Positions 1 to 6,332 of a stretch of DNA of 6,874 nucleotides are shown in pieces. The translations under genes were made by a program, and so were the position numbers. The notes under the pieces are model-generated. The model was not told where the DNA came from. It made no database searches and saw nothing but the letters and a program-made list of their open reading frames with translations. Positions within the stretch are counted from its first letter, which is position 1, and every line of letters begins with the position of its first letter. The stretch is from Cytophagales bacterium (lineage in GTDB: Bacteria > Bacteroidota > Bacteroidia > Cytophagales > UBA9547): contig JANYCH010000404.1 in the NCBI GenBank assembly GCA_025360395.1, positions 1 through 6,874 of the forward strand. Reading direction: 5' to 3'.

Positions 1-2
1 AT

Positions 3-488
3 CTTTTCATGAGTAAGGCGCAATGTGCAACATGTCATTTTGTTCCTCAATTCAATGGTGTTAAGCCTCCATTTGTGGGTTCAGAATTTGAAGTTCTGGG
101 CGTTCCTTCAGACTTAGACCATTCAAGTTTAAGCCAAGATAAAGGAAGATACCTGGTAAATCCAGCAGAAGAAACGATGAATGCTTTCAGGACAGGTTCA
201 ATAAGAAACGCAGCATTTACAAAACCATACATGCACAATGGAGTTTTTAACACTTTGGAGCAGGTAATAGATTTTTATGACAACGGGGGAGGGGCCGGGA
301 AAGGCTTAAAGGTCAGCAATCAAACTTTGTCTTCTGAACCATTGCGTTTGTCAAAAGTTGAAAAATCCAACCTCATAAAATTTATCAATTCCCTTAATGA
401 GAATGTAAATCAGGAAGTTCCTCCAACAAAATTACCCACATCTGACATAAAAGTTTACAATAAAAGAGTAACCGGAGGAAGTTATTAG
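3..488 (+). CDS. Diheme cytochrome c peroxidase (CCP/MauG family), 3' part only
   Basis: This is the C-terminal part of a periplasmic diheme peroxidase that reduces H2O2 with electrons from small c-type cytochromes. The frame is open to the left window edge, so the start, the signal peptide and the first heme domain lie outside. Met at base 9 is internal: it lies just before the heme-binding CATCH motif (bases 24-38), which is the second heme site of the family. The motif SIRNAAFTKPYMHNGVF (about bases 201-248) followed by TLEQVIDFYDNGGG is the typical C-terminal signature of bacterial CCPs. Its Met is a possible heme axial ligand, but that is not proven here. About 161 residues are visible, roughly half of a usual 330-400-residue protein. 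The stop TAG lies 3 bp before the next cytochrome gene, so the two are very probably cotranscribed. Family is confident; the exact subgroup (true peroxidase or MauG-like) is not. Confidence 0.88.
   Translation, partial: LFMSKAQCATCHFVPQFNGVKPPFVGSEFEVLGVPSDLDHSSLSQDKGRYLVNPAEETMNAFRTGSIRNAAFTKPYMHNGVFNTLEQVIDFYDNGGGAGKGLKVSNQTLSSEPLRLSKVEKSNLIKFINSLNENVNQEVPPTKLPTSDIKVYNKRVTGGSY
474..480 (+). promoter_or_regulatory. Shine-Dalgarno-like GGAGGAA before the small cytochrome c gene
   Basis: The purine-rich GGAGGAA lies inside the last codons of the peroxidase gene and ends 11 bp before the ATG at 492. It is the best anti-SD match I noticed upstream of any gene start in the window. It supports translation start at 492 and close coupling of the two genes. 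The spacing is slightly long, and because the bases also encode Gly-Gly the match could be incidental. Confidence 0.4.
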
Positions 489-491
489 TTC

Positions 492-896
492 ATGAAAAAG
501 ATAAATATTAGTGCATTATTGCTGTGTTTTATTCTATTGGTTTTCATGATTGAAGGAAATACTCAAAAACCGCCTAAAAAAACAGAATATGAATTTCCAC
601 CTTTTATGGAAGAATATGTAAAAGCTGATTTTTTAAAGCAATGCATCAAAGGTGAAGTGCTATATGATATTAGTTGCGCAAAATGCCACAATCTGAAAAT
701 CAAAAAAAAGACAGTTATTCCTGATTTTACAACTGAACAATTGCAGGGTTATGATATGCGGCTTGCCAATACTGAACACCAGAATAATTTAAGTGGTACA
801 CAGGTCACCACAGAAGAGTTAGGTTATATCATCAGCTTTTTATCGTATAAAAAGAAAAGCGGAATACCGGCAAAGGGCGATAATCTTCCTCATTAA
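492..896 (+). CDS. Small secreted monoheme cytochrome c
   Basis: The product is a 134-residue c-type cytochrome. Residues 1-3 are MKK, followed by a hydrophobic stretch to about residue 20, so it has a Sec signal peptide or an N-terminal anchor and acts outside the inner membrane. The single heme motif is CAKCH (Cys62, Cys65, His66). A predicted C-terminal helix (TTEELGYIISFLSY, residues 106-119) closes the cytochrome fold. The sixth ligand could be Met89 or His96; both lie between the heme motif and the last helix. An unpaired Cys51 is also present. The gene follows the peroxidase gene after 3 bp, which suggests that it donates electrons to the peroxidase or links it to the respiratory chain; this is inferred from context only. 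Its last 65 bp, encoding a basic tail (residues 114-134), overlap the 3' end of the opposite-strand kinase gene. Confidence 0.85.
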   Translation: MKKINISALLLCFILLVFMIEGNTQKPPKKTEYEFPPFMEEYVKADFLKQCIKGEVLYDISCAKCHNLKIKKKTVIPDFTTEQLQGYDMRLANTEHQNNLSGTQVTTEELGYIISFLSYKKKSGIPAKGDNLPH

Positions 897-2364
897 TTAA
901 ATAAGGCAATTCGGTAATATTATCCGGAATTGATATGACAGAAATATTTCCATTAAGCTTATCTACTATTTCCTTGACAATATAGAGTCCAAGGCCTGAA
1001 CCTTCACTTTTTTCAGTTGCCCGGTAAAACATATTGAAAACCTTATTAAGGAATTCAGCCTCGATACCTATACCATTGTCCTCCACCACTATAATGGCTT
1101 CCTTTATATTGATGGTGATGTTGATTTTGAGATAGGGATTAGGTTTGGATATATCACCATATTTAATTCCATTGGAAATAAGATTATTCATTATAACAAC
1201 AACTCTGCCCAGATCTGAAATGAACGGACACTCCTTGTCTATATTTAGAATCTTTTCAATAGACTCATTCCCGTCCATGAAAAGAAGTTTGTCCTGAATG
1301 TCTTCTACTATAAATTTAAAATCAACTTCCTGATTGATAACTTCGAGCCTTGAATGTGAAGAATGGTAAATTACTTTTTGAATTGTATCATCAAGTCTAA
1401 GAATGCTTTTTTCCATTAATCCGGTATAAACATCGAATGATTCAAATGTCTTTTGCTGTAATTCTATCTGGGTGAGTTTTACCAGACCGAGCAGGGATTT
1501 TAAAGGGGCCCTTAAATCATGAGAAGCGCTGTACACAAAACTGTCAAGTTCCCTGTTGATTTTTTCAAGCTCTTTGTTTTTTGCTTTTAATTCTTCTTCC
1601 GCTTTTTTTCTTTCAGTGATGTCTCTGATATTCACTATGGTATTATTGCCAATTGAATCTGGTTTGCTGATACATTCCAAATATCTCCAGGAATTGTTTT
1701 TGTGCATTAATCTGAATTCGACAGAGTGTAAATCTTCATGATTTAGCAGCAGAGAGAATAATTTTTCAGCTTTTGTATGATCTTCAGGGTGTAAGTAATC
1801 AAATAGGTTTTTTTGCTTAAGTTCAATTGGATTGTAACCAAGTATTTTCTTTACAGATGGGCTCAGATAGTCTATAAGCCGGCCATGTTTTATAATGGCA
1901 AAAATATCGGATGAGTTTTCTATTAGTTTCCTGAAATGCTCTTCGCTTCTTTTAAGCATTTCTATTGCCATTTGTTTTTCATTTTCACTTTCCCTTTGCC
2001 TGATAGCATTGGCTATGGCTGTTGGTAATCTTGTGAGGTTTCCTTTAAGGATATAATCATCTGCGCCATTCTTTATACACTGCACTGCGAATTCTTCAGA
2101 AACGGTTCCTGTTACAAGTATAAAAGGAACTTCCCGATAGTCTTTTTTGCAAATATTTAGGGCTTCAATGGAATTGAAGTTAGGAAGTGAGTGATCTGAA
2201 AGTATGACATTGGGAATAAATCTTTGCAAATGTTGAACATAGCTAATTCTGTCAGACGCCCTGAGGATAGTAAAATTTAAGTTTGATTTTTTTAGGGCTC
2301 TTTCGATCAGTCCGGCATCATCATCATTGTCTTCTAACAATAAAATCCTGAGTGGGTTTTCGAT
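832..2364 (-). CDS. REC-PAS-histidine kinase (N-terminal receiver), start codon abnormal
   Basis: The product is a cytosolic hybrid sensor kinase with its receiver domain at the N-terminus. I number from the ATC at 2364-2362 (510 residues). Receiver about 6-126: acidic pair Glu11/Asp12, phospho-acceptor Asp57 in SDHSLP, Thr85, Lys107. PAS about 139-258, ending in the usual DITERKKAEEEL linker. HisKA with phospho-acceptor His282 in SASHDLRAPL. HATPase_c with N-box NNLISN (393-398), G1 DNGIG (429-433) and G2 GSGLG (455-459). All catalytic residues are present. There is no ATG at the proper N-terminus. The first usual start, TTG at 2340, would remove the first half of receiver strand beta-1, whereas ATC at 2364 aligns with the ATG of the upstream paralogous receiver. 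After strand GNISVISIP the C-terminus has an unusual loop of about 20 residues and then FRFSFYTIKS. It is the last gene of the operon, 4 bp after the regulator's stop, and its end overlaps the cytochrome c gene antisense. Domain calls are sure; the start and present activity are not. Confidence 0.85.
   Translation of the reverse strand: MENPLRILLLEDNDDDAGLIERALKKSNLNFTILRASDRISYVQHLQRFIPNVILSDHSLPNFNSIEALNICKKDYREVPFILVTGTVSEEFAVQCIKNGADDYILKGNLTRLPTAIANAIRQRESENEKQMAIEMLKRSEEHFRKLIENSSDIFAIIKHGRLIDYLSPSVKKILGYNPIELKQKNLFDYLHPEDHTKAEKLFSLLLNHEDLHSVEFRLMHKNNSWRYLECISKPDSIGNNTIVNIRDITERKKAEEELKAKNKELEKINRELDSFVYSASHDLRAPLKSLLGLVKLTQIELQQKTFESFDVYTGLMEKSILRLDDTIQKVIYHSSHSRLEVINQEVDFKFIVEDIQDKLLFMDGNESIEKILNIDKECPFISDLGRVVVIMNNLISNGIKYGDISKPNPYLKINITINIKEAIIVVEDNGIGIEAEFLNKVFNMFYRATEKSEGSGLGLYIVKEIVDKLNGNISVISIPDNITELPYLINEEDYRPLPVFRFSFYTIKS
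907..932. repeat. Inverted repeat (hairpin) just after the cytochrome c stop
   Basis: CAATTCGG (907-914) pairs with CCGGAATTG (924-932) around a 9-base AT loop, with one bulged G. It starts 11 bp after the cytochrome c stop codon. On the + strand no T-run follows, so it is a poor intrinsic terminator, though it could protect the 3' end of the mRNA. It also encodes the unusual loop near the C-terminus of the kinase on the other strand. Confidence 0.35.
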
Positions 2365-2368
2365 AATT

Positions 2369-2797
2369 TTAAGCGTTAGATTGAGGAATTTGATTTAATA
2401 GCAACCAAAAAAGCCCTACATCAGCTACTGCTTTCATAAAACCTTCAAATTGTACGGGTTTAGATACAAATGCATTTACACCCAGTTTATATGACTGTAA
2501 CAGGTCTTTTTCTTCTTTTGAAGATGTTAACATTACAATTGGAATATGCTTTTTGAGAGGATCGTTTTTGAGCCTGGTGAGCACCTCTATGCCATCGACT
2601 TTGGGCATTTTTATGTCCAGTAAGATAAGTTTGGGCGAGGGATGGTTTTCATCATAAAGATAATCTAGTGCTTCTTTGCCATTTTTTAAATGAAGAAGGT
2701 GATTGGCAAAGTTGTGCTTTTTCAAAGCCCTGATTGTCAGGCCTGCATCATCAGGATTGTCTTCAACCAACAGAATTTCAACAATGTGGTTATCCAT
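2369..2797 (-). CDS. Single-domain response regulator, Rcp1-like (CheY-like)
   Basis: The product is a 142-residue stand-alone receiver that accepts phosphate from a histidine kinase; with no DNA-binding domain it probably passes phosphate on or acts by protein contact. From ATG at 2797: acidic pair Glu12/Asp13 in VEDNPDD, phospho-acceptor Asp61 in LLDIKMP, Thr91 in MLTSS, Lys113 in VSKPV. The tail GLFWLLLNQIP is characteristic of the Rcp1 group that partners phytochrome-like kinases. I chose the ATG at 2797 because the product begins just before beta-1, as is usual for the family. An in-frame TTG at 2827 would add ten residues and overlap the kinase stop. The gene lies 26 bp after the stop of the broken sensor kinase, its expected cognate partner, and 4 bp before the REC-PAS kinase. 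All key residues are intact, so it can still be phosphorylated in principle. Confidence 0.92.
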   Translation of the reverse strand: MDNHIVEILLVEDNPDDAGLTIRALKKHNFANHLLHLKNGKEALDYLYDENHPSPKLILLDIKMPKVDGIEVLTRLKNDPLKKHIPIVMLTSSKEEKDLLQSYKLGVNAFVSKPVQFEGFMKAVADVGLFWLLLNQIPQSNA

Positions 2798-2823
2798 AAT
2801 TTCTTTCGCTTTAATTAAAACAT

Positions 2824-4900
2824 TCAAATGGGTAGAGAAAAATAAAATGTCGCACCCTTATTTACTTCACTTTCTGCCCAGACTCTGCCGTCGTGTTTAG
2901 TTATGATCCTGTAAATCAGGGCAAGTCCTATACCTGTACCTTCAAATTCTTCAGCAGTATGCAGTCTTTGAAAAACAGAAAACAACTTATGGTAGTATTG
3001 CATTTCAAAACCGACACCATTGTCTTTTACGTAAAATGTATGTTCAAAAGTTGAAGTATTACATCCGATTTCTATCTCCGGACGAAAACTTTTTCTTGAG
3101 TACTTTATGGCATTGCTCAGAAGGTTAGTCCACACATGTGCCAACATTTTAGCATCTCCACGCAAGACGGGTAAATCTTGAATGTTTAAAACTGAATATC
3201 GGGTTGGTCGCAGAAACTTCATTTTCCTGTAATACTTTTTGAAGCAAGGAATTTATATCTCCGTCCGTTTTGTTTAAATCGTGCCTGCTGATTTTTGAAA
3301 AAGCGAGCAGGTCATCAATCAGAATTCCCATTTGGACAGCATTGCGAATGACTGTATTCAGTATTTTAAGTCCATCCTCATCCAGTTTCTCCGCATAATC
3401 ATCAATCAGGATCCTGGAATAGCCATCGATGGATCTGAGTGGTGCTCTCAGGTCATGAGATACTGAGTATGTAATGCTTCTAATTCATGATTTAAGTTCT
3501 TAATGCTTTCCTCCTGTTTTTTCTCTTTTTCAATATTTCTATTGACTGCCAGAATACCAATAGGTTTGCCGTTAACATCTTTAATATATGAGCAGGAAGT
3601 TGAGATTGGTATTTCCTTGTCATCTGTCCTCCAGTACAAGAATTCTCCACGCCACTCATTGTCTTTTTCTATGGCTGATTTTATTAGCTCCCCAATGTTA
3701 TCTGGTGGTGATACTTTGCTCCTCAGAAGGCTAAATACTTGATTGCCAATTGCATTTTTTGCTTTATAACCATAGAGTTGTTCAGCTGCATTGTTCCATG
3801 AATTTATTTTAAAATCCAGGTCCGAGCCTATAATAGCATCAGAAGCATTCTGGACCATAAAAGATTGGTACTGAAATAATTCTTCCTTTAAAATCCGCTC
3901 TGTAATATCATAGATCATACCACATATTGCATACACCTGCTCATTATCGTCTATGATCGGAAATAAGCTGGTAAGGGTCGAAGTTTTAACGCCATCCTGC
4001 ATAAAAGTGTCTTCAAAATAATGGGATATTTTATAATTTATAACCTTTTCTTCCCTTCTTAAAAGTTTTAAATATGATTCCTCAGCCAGAATATCTTTGA
4101 CCTTTTTTCCTATGAGTTTATGATAGGGAAGATTTAAGCTTTGGCTGTATTTTTTATTTACCTGAACAAATCTTCCTTCCAGGTCTTTTTTATAGATCAT
4201 GGCAGGCATGTTGTCCATGATAGACTGCAAAGCAACCCCAATTTCGTTTAATGACCCTCTGCGTATTTTCCTGAGTTCTAAGGTATAACAATAGAAAGAA
4301 ACAGATTGCCAAAAGTGTCTTGAAAGTACATAATAACAGTATGATATAGGTCAGTTTGAAGCTTTGTATACTTTCTTTTGTGTTTTGGATCCGGATTAGA
4401 AGTAGCTTGTTCTCTTCAGCTTTGATAATGGTAATTATTTTAATAAACTTGTCCATGGCCTTCTGGCCTTCATCAAGCAACAGAATAAAAGTACCGTCCT
4501 TCCTTTTTTTATTTTTAGAGTAATTAAGGGTTTTTCCAGATGAAAGATTCTTAACATCATGGCATCTAAAAGGGAATATGATCTAATAACCTAGACAGGA
4601 TTGTCCATAACAAGCTTTTTTAATTGCAGAATGAATATTTAATATCTCCCTTCTTTTTATGTAAGATGTCAGATATTGGTCATTTCCCCTAAACAAATAA
4701 CCTCTCTGTCGAGATTATCCTTCTGTTCGCAGATTTTGAATTTCTTCAGCCTTTAAAAAAACTTTCCGGGTGTGTGTTATACACATTGTATCTTCCTTGT
4801 ACTTTATACTGTAGTAATAAAAGATGACAGATAAAACAGCTAATATTACAACCACAAAGGAAAAACGGGTCAGTAATTTATTTTTCGGGGTGAATGTCAT
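2824..4900 (-). pseudogene. Broken membrane sensor histidine kinase, TM-CHASE3-TM-PAS-PAS-HisKA-HATPase
   Basis: About 690 codons of a phytochrome-type kinase can be followed only by changing frame. Order from ATG 4900: TM1 (about 4876-4808); CHASE3 first half (THTRKVF, QRGYLFRGNDQYL); second half (KKLVMDNPV, then FILLLDEGQKAMDKF); TM2 (about 4351-4280); PAS1 (about 4230-3885); PAS2 (about 3870-3530); HisKA with YSVSHDLRAPL (His codon 3457-3455); HATPase (WTNLLSNAIKYS, VKDNGVGF, EGTGIGLA) to TGA at 2824. Lesions I place: TAA at 4715-4717; +1 in the T-run 4616-4621; TAG at 4591-4593 (probably from CAG, Gln); -1 near 4553-4560; +1 near 4255-4257; -1 near 3473 (GCATTACA for GCATTTACA would restore EAFTYSVSHD); -1 near 3185-3191. 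The last two are the clearest. It heads the operon, 26 bp before the Rcp1-like regulator, its likely former partner. A full-length active kinase cannot be made. Remaining open pieces, such as PAS-PAS at 3448-4230, might be translated but need not be functional. Confidence 0.85.
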
Positions 4901-5027
4901 TTGGCTCGGATAACCGTGTTAAAAAAAAGGCTCTTTAAAAAGTATTCAAACCGAATATACATACAGTAATTCATATAATAAAAATACGTAACCTCTGGTT
5001 TTTCCCTGAATTTTATCCCTCTCAAAA
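4901..5027. promoter_or_regulatory. Divergent intergenic region, probable promoters for kinase operon and helicase
   Basis: The 127 bp between the kinase ATG (4900, minus) and the helicase ATG (5028, plus) are very AT-rich, with an A8 run at 4921-4928. As the only gap between divergent genes it should hold both promoters. A TATAAT hexamer at 4974-4979 on the + strand is 48 bp before the helicase ATG, but no good -35 box stands at the usual distance. I found no clear Bacteroidota TAnnTTTG box on either strand. The helicase ATG has no Shine-Dalgarno match, only an A-run (5024-5028) directly before it. Confidence 0.4.
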
Positions 5028-6332
5028 ATGATTGACCAAATATTAAAACGGTTTTCTTTCACTGCACTTAACCAAATGCAGCAGGAAATGCTTGAAACGG
5101 TTAATTTGTCTAAAGACACCATTTTACTCTCGCCAACAGGCTCAGGTAAAACCCTTGGATTTTTACTCCCACTAATATCTTTAATAAAAAGTGGAGAAAA
5201 TGGGATCCAGGTTTTGATAACTGCACCTTCAAGAGAACTGGCCATTCAGATAGAGCAGGTTTTTAAGCTGATGGGAACAGGCCATAAAGTAAGCTGTTGC
5301 TATGGAGGGCATACCATCAGAACAGAAACAAATACCCTGACAGAAGCACCTGCAGTTTTGATAGGTACCCCTGGAAGGATATGTTATCATATCAGAAAAA
5401 GAAACATTAACCTGGATACTGTAAAGGCGGTGGTCCTGGATGAATTTGATAAATCCCTGGAGCTGGGTTACAAGAAAGATTTCATGTACATTTTCGACCA
5501 CATGCGGAACCTTGAAAAAAGGATCCTTACTTCTGCAACCAAAGGTGGCGAGGTTCCTGAATTTGTAGGTTTAACTTCTGTTACAGAATTAAATTACCTG
5601 AAGGATGAAGCAGTTTCAGGCTTAAAGCAAAAGTATGTGATATCCAATCAGAACGATAAACTGGATGCTTTGATGAAGCTGGTAGGAGTGCTTCAGAACA
5701 AGGCCATGCTGGTATTTTGCAACCACCGGGATGCAGTAGAAAGAATCAGTGAGGCACTTGATAAGCATGGGGTTGTACATGATATTTTCCATGGCAAGCT
5801 GGAACAGCAGGACAGGGAAAGAGCTTTGATCAAATTCAGGAACGGGACGAGCAAAGTTTTAATTACCACAGATCTGGCATCCAGGGGATTAGATATTCCT
5901 GAAATTGAAGCGGTGGTACATTATCAGTTGCCACCTGATGAAAATGCCTTTGTACACAGAAATGGCCGGACAGCCAGGATGCATGCTGAAGGAGTGTCTT
6001 ATGTGATATTAAGAGAAGATGATAAACTGCCGGAATACATTAAGCAGACTGTAGAAGAGGAGAAATTACCGGAAGATATTGTACTGCCTGAAAGATCGGT
6101 GTGGGAGACCATTTATATCAGTTGTGGCAAAAAGGACAAAGTCAATAAAATAGACATTGTGGGCCTTTTATTGCAGAAAGGAAAATTAGAAAAAGAGGAG
6201 TTAGGTAAAATAGAAGTTTTAGACTTCTGCGCTTTTGCAGCAGTTAAACGCAACAAAGTGCAAAACCTTGTTGCGCTTTTGAAGAATGAGAAAATTAAGA
6301 AAAAGCAGGTGAAAATTGAAGTTGCCAGGTAA
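5028..6332 (+). CDS. DEAD-box ATP-dependent RNA helicase with DbpA-type RNA-binding tail
   Basis: This 434-residue cytosolic helicase unwinds or remodels structured RNA, probably ribosomal RNA during ribosome assembly. Motifs in order: Q motif (Phe10, Gln18), I PTGSGKT (36-42), Ia PSRELA (67-72), Ib GTPGR (113-117), II DEFD (138-141, in place of DEAD), III SAT (169-171), IV LVFCNHRD (228-234 region), V TTDLASRGLDIP (280-291), VI HRNGRTAR (310-317). The tail from about 359 (ETIYISCGKKDKV, DIVGLLL, ELGKIEV) matches the DbpA RNA-binding fold that directs E. coli DbpA to 23S rRNA hairpin 92. The E. coli dbpA name is not assigned because motifs II and VI differ, and the target is inferred. The gene stands alone on its strand: it is divergent from the kinase operon, and its TAA directly abuts the stop of the convergent cvfB-like gene. 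No lesion is seen. The start is supported by its position just before the Q motif, though no SD precedes it. Confidence 0.93.
   Translation: MIDQILKRFSFTALNQMQQEMLETVNLSKDTILLSPTGSGKTLGFLLPLISLIKSGENGIQVLITAPSRELAIQIEQVFKLMGTGHKVSCCYGGHTIRTETNTLTEAPAVLIGTPGRICYHIRKRNINLDTVKAVVLDEFDKSLELGYKKDFMYIFDHMRNLEKRILTSATKGGEVPEFVGLTSVTELNYLKDEAVSGLKQKYVISNQNDKLDALMKLVGVLQNKAMLVFCNHRDAVERISEALDKHGVVHDIFHGKLEQQDRERALIKFRNGTSKVLITTDLASRGLDIPEIEAVVHYQLPPDENAFVHRNGRTARMHAEGVSYVILREDDKLPEYIKQTVEEEKLPEDIVLPERSVWETIYISCGKKDKVNKIDIVGLLLQKGKLEKEELGKIEVLDFCAFAAVKRNKVQNLVALLKNEKIKKKQVKIEVAR
6249..6275 (-). terminator. Hairpin inside the helicase 3' end, possible terminator for the cvfB-like gene
   Basis: CGCAACAA (6249-6256) and TTGTTGCG (6268-6275) form a perfect 8-bp stem with an 11-base loop. 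Reading leftward from the cvfB-like gene it starts 57 bp past that gene's stop, and on the minus strand only TTTAA follows. On the + strand CTTTT follows, but there it lies before the helicase stop. The T-run is weak in both directions, so a terminator role is only possible. Confidence 0.25.

Noticed and set aside
2824..3222. Stand-alone ATPase-domain gene starting at the ATG at 3222
   Set aside because: The first residues (MKFLRPTRYSV) are an out-of-frame reading of the HisKA-HATPase linker. The domain continues the upstream kinase after a one-base shift, so it is part of the pseudogene.
4715..4900. Separate small membrane protein of 61 residues
   Set aside because: The same frame continues past the TAA with the CHASE3 motif QRGYLFRGND, so it is the truncated N-terminus of the kinase.
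4931..4942. Possible operator or hairpin CTCTTTAAAAAG near the kinase promoter
   Set aside because: It is only a weak, AT-only near-palindrome in very AT-rich DNA and is not repeated elsewhere in the region.
4946..5245. Minus-strand open frame across the intergenic region and helicase start
   Set aside because: It has no recognisable domain and overlaps the strongly supported helicase 5' end, so it is a shadow frame.
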